From Dichomitus squalens LYAD-421 SS1 (taxonomy: Eukaryota > Basidiomycota > Agaricomycetes > Polyporales > Polyporaceae): a stretch of DNA of 43,412 nucleotides. Made by a program: the position numbers and the translations under genes. Below the pieces are notes generated by a model. It searched no databases. It was not told the origin of the DNA and saw nothing but the letters and a program-made list of their open reading frames with translations. Shown here piece by piece: positions 1 through 12,227 of this stretch. The DNA is taken from assembly GCF_000275845.1 (NCBI RefSeq), contig NW_006766923.1, positions 1 through 43,412 of the forward strand, in the 5' to 3' direction. Within the stretch, counting starts at the first letter, position 1, and every line of letters starts with the position of its first letter.

Positions 1-299
1 CAAAATGTGCGTGCAAGCCATGTTATATGTCTCAACGAAATGTATTCTTATCTAGGCTACCGACAGCGCGGTGTGCAGTCTTCGTAACATATCTACGCGT
101 CAGGAGAAACAGGCGGAACAACTGAGCGTACCAGGAGGTCACCGGACAGGGCCAGGGGACGTGCCTGTACTCTGCATGCAGTGACGCGGGCGTCCGGTAG
201 CGTTGCTTGAAAGACCTCGATAGTCGGTACACTGAGTTAGTCCGAGGTATATGCATGTATAGACACAGCGAACGCGTTATATGCATAGCCCACTTCGGA

Positions 300-487
300 C
301 GGCGTCGATCGACGTCGAACGGGTCATTGTATGTATAAAAGCAGCCTATCTATATACAAACAGAGCCGATCGATATATGAAATCGACCACTTTAGACGCC
401 GATCTGTCATACAAATCGATCCGAAAAGACGGCAACAGATGAGATTAGCCAGCAATCGTCCGCAATAGGCGGGGTTTTCACTGGGCC
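300..487 (-). repeat. Left arm of a long-range inverted repeat
   Basis: The reverse complement of this segment aligns with 42703-42866. The two share ggcccagtgaaaaccccgcc, then attgc, cgattgctg, gccgtcttttc, cggcgtctaaag, catatatcgat and gacgtcgatcg in the same order. The left copy carries roughly 20 extra bases in the AT-rich part. By eye the identity is around four fifths. Both copies are outside any gene. The simplest reading is two copies of a dispersed noncoding repeat in opposite orientation. Confidence 0.75.
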
Positions 488-1136
488 TGAACCCCCGTCC
501 CGTGCGACCTCGTGACTGGCTCCGATGTCCGCTACATAACTCCGGCGTCTATGCTCTCCCTGCTCGAATTCGGAATATCCCTCCTTTGTGTCTCTGGATG
601 CACCTGGTCGACGTAGTGCCCGCAGAGCTTGTGGTCAATGCGATCGCTGTGGCCGATAACAGATGTCAGGGAATTCGAGCCACAGAATCTCAGAAAGCCA
701 CGGACGGACGCCAGTGACCACTGACATATGACTGCAGGAGAGGGTAGGAGGGAACTATGTACAGAGGGGGGAGGGTGGCACACCAGTTTTTGGAATGAGG
801 AGAGGATATGGGGCGACAGTCGCATGATATCCGGGATGGTTTGCAGGAGAGCAGAGGAAGAACGACCCAAATTCACGATTCGACAGAGCACGATGACAAC
901 AGCGTATCGAACGGCTTCTCCGGAAATTGCACCATGTCTTTCCTGCTGGGAAATGTCAAGATGATGTCGGAGTCGAGTTACAGCAGATTCAGAAATGCTT
1001 GACAGTTGTTCAAAGCCTGTTGGTGACCGATCTTCCACGCGTTAGACACCTGTCTCTCTCGCTCGGACACACTGTGTGTTGCTCCCCGGGACATATATAG
1101 AGCTTACGCATACATCTTGAGTGATCGCAGTGCGAA

Positions 1137-1242
1137 GCCTCCCCAGCTTGCACTCGGTCCTACAGCTCTTGTCTCCGCAAACATTCAACGCCTCCCCAGC
1201 TTGCACTCGGTCCTACAGCTCTTGTCTCCGCAAACATTCAAC
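1137..1242. repeat. Perfect 53 bp tandem duplication
   Basis: The 53 bp unit beginning gcctccccagcttgcactcg occurs twice head to tail (1137-1189 and 1190-1242), followed by the first four bases of a third copy. The two units look identical, so the duplication is recent. A TATATA string lies about 40 bp upstream at 1094-1099, so the repeat could sit in a transcribed leader, but no coding sequence could be identified after it. Confidence 0.9.
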
Positions 1243-4200
1243 GCCTAACCGTCACGAGCCAGTGGTGCAGCTAGGTAAGCAACACACCGCCCTTCTGACT
1301 TGTAACCGCCAGGGCTGAAAGTAACTGGCGGATTACTCCCCTCAACAAGCTCTATGAAGATTCGGTCTACTGGAAGAGCTTTCTTTCCTACGTCTCACAC
1401 AATCGCTGATTCTCCTGGAGACCTAGGTCCAACTACCCTCATGGTTGTGGACACCAGCTCGTTACAGCCGCCGTGCGACAAAACGAAACCAACTTAATCT
1501 TCCCGCGCGTGCACGCAAGCCACGTCTCCGCTGTATACTCGCCCCTCCCCAATCCATCGGCCCATCTCCCTCTCATTTCGCCCACTTTCCCTTGTATCGA
1601 GCTCAAAGACACTGCTCCGCCCTATCGCTACTTAAATCTATACAGGCTAGTGTTGAGATGCATACGCCAGCGCGCCAGTGGGGGGAGTCTCTATCCCGAC
1701 CAACAACCTGAGTATATGCGACACGCCTAGTACCGTTCAAGCGATGCCCCCAACCAATCCCCCCCCCCTTGCCACATCCAGCGGCTCACCATTTGATGCC
1801 ATGACCTCAGTTCAATCTGAGACCTCCTCCGAGCGCCGCTGTCCAAGCTCCCGGCTATCACACCTGTGAAGCTCGCCCCACAGACCACTTCGACTCCGGA
1901 TTGACACGTCCTTCCCTACCATCTCGACCTCGGTCACCCCCCTCAACCATAGGATGCCCTGTATCCCAACACACACATTCGCGCCATCTCTCCGCATGTA
2001 CCTGACGGAGAGCATCCTCTGGCCCAGGTACACACCTGACCCCTCTATTCTCTCCGCTCCCCTCGAAGCCCTCGTCACGCGCATGAGCTCACCCCATCCC
2101 CTGCTCCACCCCCCCCCCCCCTAAAGCCGCATTATATATACCACAGACGACTACGCCAGCAGCCTTCCCCTCTTGCCTGTGTTCCCTGCGCTCCTTTCGT
2201 GCTGTACTACCCACACGACGTGTCTTACAGCGCCTGTGGCATGGGCTTTGCAGCCCACCTCGTTCCTCTTCTTGTTCTTCTCGTCTCTGTGAGCGAGCAC
2301 GCTCCGCTCACCAGCTATGTCTGGCTCATCCATGTGCAGTGTCGACGAGGATAGGAAGTGTCTGCATGGGGCTGGTGGCAGTGATCGTGTGCAGAAAGGG
2401 AATTTGACGAGCCTTGTATTGACGGCGTAGCAATTGAACAATAGGACGTTATTATTCTAGGTGTATCTGAAACCGAAGAGACGAATACTGGAGAGATGGA
2501 TGGTAAATTGGGTGATCCAGGGGACAATAAGACGGCCGTTGTCGACGTAGTAACCCATGGATCGGCGCACGATATGACCCCTGGAACGACCGTGCCGATG
2601 TCGCACGCGAACGGCCTGGTGATGCTACCAATTCCATTCTGAGGGTGCACGTCGTTGGTACGAGCCCCTCCGTATTACGATGTTGTTGACGATCTACCGA
2701 AGACATTCAGTGTTCGACGGTACATACTAGGTGAGTCGACTCTGCACCACACGTCTCACACACTCGTCGATTGGCTAGCTCCTGTTACTCTACAATTTAC
2801 GACCGGAAGGCGTACCGAGCCCTTGTCCCAGGGCACATGCGAGCTGAATGAGGTCAGCCCTGCAGTGCATGTATGTACGTCCCGAGCCGTCCCGTACCTA
2901 GCGTTGTTGCGCAGCGATCAAGCAGCAGTCTATGTTCTTGCTTCTATCCCAAGCACGAGCTGTTTCGGAATCATGCCATGACCCTCAAGAACCCGATGGA
3001 TAGCATCGGCAATCGAATACCGATCCTTGTGCGAGTCCGCGGCGACAACGTACCATCGGAGCCGACCAAAACTGTCTCGATTTTGAAAGTCTCGAGGCTA
3101 CAAACCGCTGATCTCAGCCGGGGTTCGCACCCTACTAACCTGCGCACTGGAAGCGCGCCCTGGCACAGTTACACAGCTTGGTAAACCTGCCCATGCATCG
3201 TGCGACAGCATCTTGCCCCGCCTGAGCCCGGCAGCTCTGGAGGTAGCAAGTCGCCAGCACTGGACCCTGCCAAGCCAGACCAGACTCCATAGCAAAGTTC
3301 TGACCCCGTGAGCTGCGCTGGCGCACGCCAGCCTCGCATCGAGCATTTCAAGGAATTTTCACCACCCACATGCGTCCTTCAGGATGCTTCTGTCGCCACG
3401 GACATCGCGCGCCCGACACGAACATTCATGCATCCTGACATCCTCGGCGCCGCGATCCCCATCTGACACTGCGACTACCGCCAATGACGTGCCTCTCAAG
3501 CCGGGGCCACCGTGTCCGAACCTGCCGTTGCGCCCTAGCCCCGCCCGCCGCTGCGCTCGTCGATCTCAACCCTATATGCTGGCCTCGCGCAGGCACGCGT
3601 GTTGCGCCCGTTAAAGCCACGCTCTCAATCGGAAAGCCAAACGCCGCATCTCGAGCAATCTCACCTTTTGTAATAGCCCATCACGTACCTCGTCGGAGCC
3701 TTGAGCGTACAAGGGAAGGAGGAATACCGAATGTGGGGTCGCCCTCCGAAAACATCGCAGCAAACGCCGTGGGTACAGGTATCCGGAGTAGACACTCACG
3801 CCATGTTGTCCAGAAATAGGTGAGGAACAGTTGGTGTGCTTGTTCGGCATGAACGCCGTACGTATCCGCGCCCGGGCATGCACCTACGCGACCGCGCAAT
3901 GCGGCCTGGCGTCATGGAGATATTCTTCCAATAGCCTCATGTGAGTAGAACGGCATCGTCGAAGATAGAGCGAATCAGACCGTTCATCTTACTACAGTGA
4001 ACACGTTGCGACCTAGTGGTACGTCATCCGGTGTGGCCGGTCACCATTCAAGTCTAGCTTGGAGGTCGGAGGCGAGGTTCGGAGGGTCGACGAACGTGCG
4101 GAGAACGTCCGTTAGCCATGGACCCGGATGCTATCTGGAGAGAAGGCCCAATGGTGTGGGGTTCAACCCTAGATGTTCAGTATTGATGATGTCGCTGCGC

Positions 4201-7200
4201 CGGTTTCTCTATTCTGCGTCCTCGATCTCGCTCGGGCCTGGTTACCGCCGTCCCGCATTACCGGATTGCCTGTCCGGGACATTCTATCGTACCGCGTCTT
4301 CTCAGCGCGGTGAGAAGAAACGACTCCGCTGGCGGATGCGCCCCGCGCACGAAGAGAGTCCGATTAGAAGGCAAAGCAAGCTTTTGAAGAGATGAGCACA
4401 GACGGTTGACGTGCGCCGGCCAGCGCTCCCTCGGACCGCTCTGCTCTTCCCCATTGAACCGGCAGGTGCTACCATACGCCGGGCGCGGGGCGCAACGTCA
4501 CCCCACAGCCGCAATGCGCCGTAGGAGATGCCCACCCTCTTCTGTCGAGGTGACGTCCGCCGCGCGAGCTGGTGCGCTAGCGAATAAGGGGGGTGCGTAC
4601 CCTCGTTTGAGAGGGCGGCTTCGCGCCCTGCCTTCGAATGCATATATGCTGCGGCTTCGAGAGGGGAGGGCGATGCACGCTGCCGATGTCGTCGCATGGT
4701 CCCGGCTCGTCGCAGCGCCCTCTATAGCTCGTCTCCCTCTTCCGGAGGCATGGTGTTATGTGGTGGACTGAGCTATCCCTGTCCCTATGAGGTATTCCTG
4801 TCAGTGGCCTATCAGCACGCACGTCGCATTCCAACAACCAACGAACCACCGATCCAGATACCTGTGCTACGTCAATACGTTTCGCACATCCACGCTCACG
4901 GCAACGGATGCCGTCACGCCTCATGGCCTTCCCAGAGAGTGTGATAGTGCCGTGAGGGCAAGCGACACGGCTGCGAGCTTCCTCGGCCTGGCAGCAGCAA
5001 GCGTCAAAACACTTACGACAGCGTCTGACGGCCCTGGCGCCTGCCCGCCGATTCGAATACGAAGCTCAGCATCGATGTCCGGATAAGGCCATCGGAGGAA
5101 ACCATCCCAGCACATCTGCCAAACAGACTCGGATTTGCAAGCTCGCTTATTCCTCTCAGGTTTGCGGCTAGCGTGGTGCGCGTGCCAACGCCTTGGCTTG
5201 TCTGTGTCGTGCGAACGGGGCACTCGCCGTTCGCATCCAAACCGCGAGTGTCATGCGGCACTCGAGAAGAGAAGCTGTGATACTTTTTGAGGTCAACTAT
5301 CGATGACGACGGGGAAAGGAAGCGAGAGAGACAGAGGCGCGTTCGTGCGATTAGCCGTGAAGGGAATGCTTGCCACACAGAGCTCGCGAGATGCCGATAC
5401 TAAGGCGGACGAGGCACGCCCTACATACACATATATACGTACGTGCGACGTTAGCGTTGGCAGCTCAGGCGGCCAGCGTCCATGAATAATTGCACTTGCC
5501 TGCTATCGGGCTGTCAGTGGCGTATGTCAATTTCCGGGCTCTGCGGCAACGCCACGTTCGCAAACGCCTCAGACCGAACCGCTCGTGTTCCGTGTGCATG
5601 CTGAGGGGGCGGAGTGCCCTAGCGCCCGGTAATCAAAGGCCACGCCCGGAGGTGTCCGCGCGGCCGCAGGCGCAGGGGAGCTCGTACTTCGGAACCATAC
5701 TCTCCGCGACGCGCGCGGAGTCGCGGACACACCCCTCCTGCGCCACGAGGGAGGGCACCCCGAGAGCCCGAGAGCCCGAAAGCGCAGTGCGAGTCCGACG
5801 TCCGGCGACGCGTGGTGCTCGCTCGCGCGCCGGGTGTCGCCCGACACATGTATCGTTGCCGGCACGGGGAGAGGACCGGGCTGGGTTCTCTCGCTCGCGG
5901 TCGGATGGACGGGGCCCAGCGGTCTGGCGGGAGCGTTCCGGGCAGCAGTGGGATCTGCAGCGGTGCAGGGTCGTCGCCGCGTTCGTGTTGCGATGCGGCC
6001 CAGGACGCAAATGGCCAAGCGCAGACGCGTGTGCGCGAGCTCGCACGCGCACCAAAGTGCGAGCTGTCATCGAGCCGTTCGATGATGACCTGGGTTCTGA
6101 GAATTGCCGTCTGGAGAAGTAGAAGGAGCACCCGCAACGACTCTGGGCAGGGCCGCGCGGACGCGCGACCGCGTTCGAGCGCATTCATCCGAAGGGCTAT
6201 CATGGCTCGAGCAACGAAGCGCACTTACGTCCAGCATGCGCGGCCGTCGGGCGCGCGCAGCCATAAGAGGGCGAAATTGCCAAGGCTGCCCCTGAAGAGA
6301 AGTAGCGAGCGCACCCTCGCGGAACACTCGCGCGAGCTGGCCTGTGGGCAAGAACTTGCACGGGAACGGCACGATGCGCGATTGCACGATTGCACGGTGC
6401 GATACGACGTGCGGGCGTCCAACCGACCAGCCGTTCGCTGGGGATGCCGTACGTACGACCAGGCAACGTGCCAGAAGCGCGAGCGAAAGGTGCTGATTGG
6501 CATGCATGCACGCCACTCAGCCTACGCCCCGGTGCTCACGGCCCTGGGCATTCGGGTGCGAGCCGCTCGGAACACGTACAAGTGTATCGTCACATGTCCG
6601 TGAATGTACCCGTCATGGGGCGCATAGGAGGGCTCATGACGGGAGCTCGAGCGAGGTCTGTAGGGCTAGGATGGGTGAGAGATCGATGTTGTGTTCAGTC
6701 TTTACGGCCGCTGGACGCCGAGCGAATAATGAGAAGCAAAGCTAGCCGATGGGCGAGCTTGAGAAGCACCTGGGGCATGTCCCCGCGGCTACATCTTGGG
6801 GAGTGCGCGATGCTAGGCGCGCTGGAAGGCTCATCTCGTCCATCCGTCCACATCAGCCGCCCCTCAATGCACCCAGCGTCCAGAAGATCAGCATTTGGGC
6901 GCGAACACGATCGCCAGGGGTGCGCGGCAGAATCAAAACCACTGGCACGACAGGCGCGTTCCCCGCATCTGCCAACGCGAGCGATCCAGATATTGATATT
7001 CGCGCGCCGTCTTGCGCGCCCGGCCGCTGCTTCTGCGCGTGCTTGGCGTGCCCCAGGGAATCACAAGTGCGGGAAACGCGGGGACAGGTGGGGGTTCTTG
7101 TGTCCATCAGAGGGGATCTGTATGGGCCATCTGGGCGAGTGACCGGGCGCGGGGACGATGACGAGGGCGAGAGGCTTCTCGCGCGGATTACGGTGCAGGA

Positions 7201-7854
7201 CGCAGAGTCAGACGGTGTAGATCCGAGTGGGAGTGGGAAGCTGGGGTGTGTCATGCGAGCGATATGAGCGAGAGAGACATCGATGTAGCTCACGATTAGC
7301 TAATTGGCAATGTCGCGGCAGGTTGCGGGACATGAGGCATGGTTTGTGTTGCGGTCGAGCTTTGGAGAGGCGCTTGACGGCAGGATGCGTGGCTGGCTGG
7401 CAGTATGGGAGGCCGTGTGTGCCGGAAACGTGTATTCGCTGTGGATGAGTACGGTTTGGGCACACGGCGTGTCGGCGCGATGTGCAGCTGGTGGCGTCAC
7501 TGGTCAATGCACACGCAGCTATACTTGTGGTGGGTGGTGCCAGATCGAGCTGGGGGTTGACGCTGCATGAAGAGGAGGAGGCGCGCGACGCGCTGGGGAG
7601 AATTCCGAGAAGTAGCGGGTGGAGAAGGGACGGACCGGAGATGCGGGCAAGGCTGGGAAGGGGGGCAGAGGCAGGAGGGGATTATGGGACCAGGATCGCC
7701 TTATGAGTACCGTGGCAAGACCTGGCAAGGTTGGTGAATGGGGCCAGGGGGAGAGCGCGGACGCTTTATGCGTCTTACGTCTTTGGAAGCGCATGACGGG
7801 AGCGCTGCCGAGTGACAGCGATCGCGATCGGTGGCGGGTTCTGCGTCGCGGGGA

Positions 7855-7884
7855 TGGGACGCGAGGGACGCGAGGGACGCGAGG
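7855..7884. repeat. Short 9 bp tandem repeat
   Basis: Three head-to-tail copies of gggacgcga lie in GC-rich noncoding DNA upstream of the zinc-cluster gene. It looks like ordinary simple-sequence expansion. Confidence 0.7.
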
Positions 7885-8185
7885 GGGGATTCGTACCGCG
7901 CGCGCGGCAGGAGACGATGGGTTGGCGGACGAGGGGCGGAGTGGGCGCGGGGCGGGGGACGGAGTGGTGGGAGACGGGGTGGGATGCAGGAAAGGGCGAT
8001 AAGGGTGAGATTAGAAGACGAAGATGGTTAGGCTACGATGGGGGGCAGATGGGAGTGTGTTTGCCTGTTGTGTGCGGTGGTCTACCGCTCGCCCTGCCTC
8101 GCTTGTCTTCGAATTCGCTGCGACTTGGCGAGTGCTACACGTGTGTCTTGCTCGCTACCCGCGACAGAGCACTTAAAGTATCCCC

Positions 8186-8361
8186 TCCCCGCGCTCCCCC
8201 GTCCTTTCCCCCTGCTCGCCCTCCTCCCCTTTCCATTCCACCGAGCTTTTCCCCGATCCTCCTGATCGTCCATCACCCCCTCCTGCCCCCTCCCACCTAT
8301 CTTCCTCATCATTCACCTGCAGAGACGATCCTCGATCATCCCATCTCGCCCATCCCCTTCC
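8186..8361 (+). promoter_or_regulatory. CT-rich core promoter / 5' leader of the zinc-cluster gene
   Basis: The sequence immediately upstream of the chosen ATG is almost purely pyrimidine on the plus strand for more than 100 bases. Such tracts are common near transcription starts of filamentous fungal genes without a strong TATA box. There is no clear TATA element, only cttaaagtat near 8171. The assignment rests on composition and position only. Confidence 0.45.
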
Positions 8362-10883
8362 ATGAAGTCTCTCTCCCATCCCGCCAACATCCCTGGCCTC
8401 TTCCAGTTCCCCCCCTCCCTCGAGCCCGACCTTGCCCCCTTTGACCAACGCACACCTCACCCCCTCACCGCTCCCCGACGTCCACCCCCCTCGGCCAGCT
8501 CCTCCGCCTCCACGAGCGCTATGCGCCACGATCACAACCTCGCCTTCCCACCCCGCGAGATGCCATCATACGCCGTCTCCTCCGGCGATCACTACTCCCA
8601 CCGTGCTGGTACGTACACCCGCTCCTTCTCTCTGCCCGAGTCTCCCGCAAATCCGGGGTCTGGACATCTCTCTAACCACCGCGACAGCCTTTCTCCAACC
8701 CACGCTCGATATGCACGCGTCCAGCTTCGCGTCATCATCGTTGACGCCCCCCTTCCCTCGCGGATACGTACACGCGGACAGGGCAACCGTGAGCATTCAT
8801 TCTCGCTTCTCGCAACGTCTAGCGAGCCGATCCGCGCATCTTCTTTTCATTACATTAGGACGCGTACCACCCCCAGCATCACTGGAACTCCAGCCCTGCC
8901 CCGCACCCCGGTGCGCACGCGCTTCAACCCCACCCTCCCTTCGACAACGACGTCAAGATCGAGGACGGCGTTGACGAGCAGACCGAGATGTGGCACCCAG
9001 AAAGCTCGCAGATGGCTTACGGTGCGCAGCAGTGCTACTCCTACGAAGCCGTCGACGAGCAGATGCACGACTGCAAGGAGGAGTGCGCAGACGAGGGCTA
9101 CTCTATGCAGTACCCCCAGCAGGTGTCTGATCATAGCCAGTCCTGGGAATCCACGGTATGTCCTAATGGGTCATTAGCAGCTCACGCATGTGCTCACTCG
9201 TCCGTACGTCCCGCTCTCTGCTGTATCTGTATCCTGCGCCAGATGGACGCCCCCCACACACAGCCGCCGTACCTCTCCATCGACATCCCCGACTACTCCA
9301 TCCCATACGAAGACAACATGTTCGTCGAGTCGCCCATGTCCGCGCCCGAGATGCACACCTACCCCGAGGCGTCCATCCACAGAGCGCTCCCCGCGCTCAC
9401 CGTCGCGACGCGCTCCTACACCCTCGAGGGCGCGATCACGCCCATCTCCCCCCAGCCCAAGCCCCGCGCGCTCACGTCCCCCGCTCCCCAGATGAAGCGC
9501 AGGACCGACTCGCCCCCGCCCATGGGCTTCCTCCGCCCTCCCACCCCGCCCCTCTCGCGCTCGTGCTCGTCCCCGTCCACCTCGCAGTCGTCCATAGCGT
9601 CGAGCTCGGGCTCGGGCTCGGGCTCCGCCGCGCAGCCCTCGCCCCCCACCGAACCTCCTCCCTGCCCCGCCCAGCAGCAGCAGCAGCAGCAACTCCTCCA
9701 GAAACGCCCCCGCGGCCGCCCGCGCAAGAACCCGGCCCCTGTGCGCGCGCCCTCGCCCCCGCCCGTCGTCGACTACCCGTTCCCGCAGTTCCCTGCGCCC
9801 CTCGCGGGCGTCCCCTCCGCGTCGGCGTCGACGTCGGCGATCCCCCCGCCCGCGCCGACGATGACGATCGCGGCGGGCCAGGCGATGTTCAAGCTCAACA
9901 TGGCGCTTGGCGAGGGCGAGGGCGAGGGCAAGGAGCCCGAGAAGAAGAAGCCGATCATGGCGTGCCTCTTCTGCAGGGAGCGCAAGATCGCGTGCGGGCC
10001 GCCGCCGCCGGGGGGCCCGCAGCGCTGCAAGTGAGTGCCGCATCGTGTGTTTGGTTCGCGTGGTGTATGTGTATGCTGACAAGGGGGTGTGTGTGCGCGC
10101 GACAGCCAGTGCACGCGCCGCGGGCTCGTCTGCGAGTACCCGAAGGAGTCGCGGCGGGGCCAGCACAAGCGCGGGGCGCGCGCCGCGCGCGTCGAGGCGC
10201 TCGCGTCCGCGAGTGCGTCTGCGTCCGCCGCTGTCGCTACGTCGGCTTCGGCGTCCGCGAGCCCGACGTCGATCAAGCCCAAGCCCAAGCCGAAATCAAA
10301 GCCCAAGGCCGACGCGAAGGAGGTGGCCCAGGTGCCGTCCTCGCCGCTCACGCCCCTCCCCTCGCCCCTGCCGCAGTCTGCCGCCCTTCCCGCTAGTTGC
10401 GCTTCGTCCTCCACCTCCTTCGCGTCCTCCTCCGTCTCCTCCTTCGCCTCCCCCGGGACGCCCCCCGCTCCTCTGTCGGCCCCGGGCCCGGGGGAGCGCA
10501 AGAGCCGCGCGGACAAGGTCGCGGCGAAGGGCAAGGAGCGCTCGCGGTCGCGCTCGCTCGCGACGGCGGGCGCCGGGCCGTCCGCGGTGGACATGGCGGC
10601 GATGCGGCGCGTCGCGCAGAAGCGGGAGCAGCAGAAGAGGCGCGCTGCGGACGGCGCGGTGCCGAGTGGGAGTGGGAGCGGGCCTGCCGCGGGCGGAGAG
10701 GAGAGCGTCGGAGATAGGGGCGGAGGGGGCCGACTGGGACTGGGACTGGGACTGGGACTGGGACTGGGGGGAGGGGGCCAGGGAGGGCGGCAGGGCGTGG
10801 ACGTGGATCTGAGGTTTGGGCACGCGCCTGCGGCGTATGTGGGGCACCAGATGGCGATGGTCGGGATGCAGGCGATGCGGTGA
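8362..10883 (+). CDS. Zn2Cys6 zinc-cluster transcription factor with AT-hook
   Basis: Predicted nuclear DNA-binding regulator of 736 residues. Exons: 8362-8608, 8688-8788, 8859-9155, 9243-10030, 10106-10883; all joins keep frame. The zinc cluster begins near residue 456 and reads Cx2Cx6Cx10Cx2Cx6C (CLFC, then C after RERKIA, then CNQC, then C before EY). It is followed by the basic linker ESRRGQHKR, as in basidiomycete GAL4-type factors. An intron falls between the fourth and fifth cysteines. Near residue 369, KRPRGRPRK is an AT-hook-like motif. The rest is low complexity: Pro/Ser-rich N-terminus, a polyQ run, Ser/Ala-rich and LG-repeat C-terminus. No fungal_trans domain is visible. Target genes are unknown. 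The start is the first ATG after the CT-rich leader. Confidence 0.85.
10731..10769 (+). repeat. Coding hexanucleotide repeat (Leu-Gly)n
   Basis: Consecutive gggact hexamers encode alternating Leu-Gly near the C-terminus of the zinc-cluster protein. Because the unit is six bases, changes in copy number keep the reading frame. Confidence 0.85.
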
Positions 10884-11345
10884 GGATGCGGCGAGGCTCG
10901 GTGTGCGCGGCGGCGCAGGCTGCTGTCGTGCTTATGGTTCCCAGGTGCGCTCGTGTCTGAAGTTTGCCCATCTTTGCTTTTCGTTTTCTCGATCGACTCG
11001 TCGCGCGTCGCTGCTTTCGGCTGTTCCTTTCCGCGGTGCGATGTATTGTACATGCTTTACCGTTTTCTATGCTCACGCTTTGTCTATTCTGTTTCGTCTC
11101 CTCGCTTTCGTCGTTGTCATACTCCACCGCCTTGAATGTGTCGCCTTCTCGGCGCAAGATGCTCACGTTGTCGCTCTGTTCTAGTGTACATGTTCATGTT
11201 CGTCGCATGCTTTTCGTCTCCGCCCGCCTCCATCCTCACGCCCCTTCCTCCATCTCTGTGTCGGTGTCGGTGTCGTCTGCACACAGCGTTATCTATCTCG
11301 CACCAAAGCGGATGTCTGGCTAAGTACATACCAATCATAACCTCT
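10862..11345 (+). repeat. Duplicated block, copy A (3' end of zinc-cluster gene)
   Basis: This block starts in the last codons of the zinc-cluster gene and runs through its presumed 3' UTR. Much of it reappears, diverged, at 12228-12645. Shared strings in the same order include gtgcgcggcggcgc, ccaggtgcgctcgtgtctg, ttctatgctc and agtacataccaat. The copies lie on the same strand about 1.35 kb apart. This block also overlaps the 3' end of the kinase-like relic on the other strand. Confidence 0.7.
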
Positions 11346-11807
11346 CCCATTGCTCCCCCACCATCGCAAGCAAATTCCTGCGCAACAAGGCCAGCATGTA
11401 ACGGTCATGCTCCTTCTGGATAGGCTCGTACAGACTGGCGGACGGTGGCCATTCCACATCAGGATTGAGCGCCGGATACTCGACAACGTCGTGTTCACCC
11501 GCCCAAGTCGACGAGGTACGCGCGCGAATTCGCACGGGCGACGACGACGTTCGGCGCACGCACATCGCCGTGGACGAACGGCTTTGGCACGGCGACCTTC
11601 GCAGCTCGCATGTCGTATCTCGCCATCATCATCATACGCGCGATGTTTTCACCTTCGATGGCCTCCATGATGAACATGTGCAGGCCGGCCTCACTGCCAT
11701 CTTCTACTACGCCACTCCAGTATATCTGCGGGGCGAGCGGTGGTCTGCGAGCAGCCGGTGCGGAGCGATACCGTAGCCGGGCGCAAACTTGATGTAAACG
11801 TACTTGC
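11335..11807 (-). pseudogene. Kinase-like (fungal PKL/FunK1-type) pseudogene
   Basis: Read on the minus strand this shows, in order, the landmarks of the small protein-kinase-like proteins common in Agaricomycetes: KFAPGYGIAPHRLLAD, LAPQIYWSG, MFIMEAIEGENIARM, FVHGDVRAPNVVV (the catalytic HGD loop), AYLVDLG (DFG-equivalent), WAGEHDVVEYP, and KEHDRYML near the end. These lie in different frames: one frame break occurs between the HRLLAD and LAPQIY segments and another just after AYLVDLG, and neither is repaired by a plausible intron. The region before the HGD loop is also shorter than usual. I therefore call it a decayed copy. The family name is from memory of the motif pattern and FunK1 membership is not certain. 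Confidence 0.65.
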
Positions 11808-12227
11808 ATAGTTCTCCTCTGACTGGTCTCTAGGCAAGCGGCCTGGCAAGCTTGCGCGCACAAATTCGTCGTATATTGAAGCTGGAGTCAGGCCCTTTAG
11901 TCGCTAGTTTCACTTTGCGCAGGTCGCGTAAGGCCTTGAGCGCATGTGCAAAAGCAGGCTCATGCAAAGCAGGACGTCGTGCCCTGCGCGTCGTAATCCT
12001 GAGCCAGAATACGCAAGAATGAGGTGGTTACATTGAGCTGTCGAGCCTGAGAGTTCCTTTGGGGGGCGCTGAAGGAGATGCGGCGCCACGCTCTCACGAC
12101 AAGCGCGCTGAAACCAGCTGTAACGCCGCCCTCCCTCGCGCGTCCCATCTGACCCTAGGCCACATCCGCCCATGCGCTGATCAGCACTCACGATGAGAGG
12201 TACAATCTTTTCGCGAGCACGACATGT

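Larger units (their letters stand above)
1..8361. other. Long stretch with no supportable gene
   Basis: I looked for conserved motifs and for frames that join across plausible introns on both strands and found no recognisable protein. The longer open frames at 5.5-7.3 kb lie in GC-rich DNA and overlap one another in several frames, which is expected by chance. Items inside it that can be named are an inverted repeat arm at 300-487, a 53 bp tandem duplication at 1137-1242, a C-run followed by a TATA-like string near 2.11-2.14 kb, a short 9 bp repeat near 7.86 kb, and the CT-rich leader of the next gene from about 8186. An unspliced noncoding transcript or fast-evolving small genes cannot be excluded. 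Confidence 0.55.

Noticed and set aside
4100..4175. tRNA-like T-arm string ggggttcaaccct
   Set aside because: No acceptor stem pairing or matching A box could be found at the right distance.
5490..7300. Long overlapping open frames in GC-rich DNA on both strands
   Set aside because: Several frames are open at once, the products are Arg/Ser/Ala-rich, and no frame shows a family motif or intron logic.
9174..11053. Very long minus-strand open frames (up to 426 residues) opposite the zinc-cluster gene
   Set aside because: They are Arg/Ala/Pro-rich mirror images of a GC-rich coding strand and carry no motif. The plus strand holds the zinc cluster.
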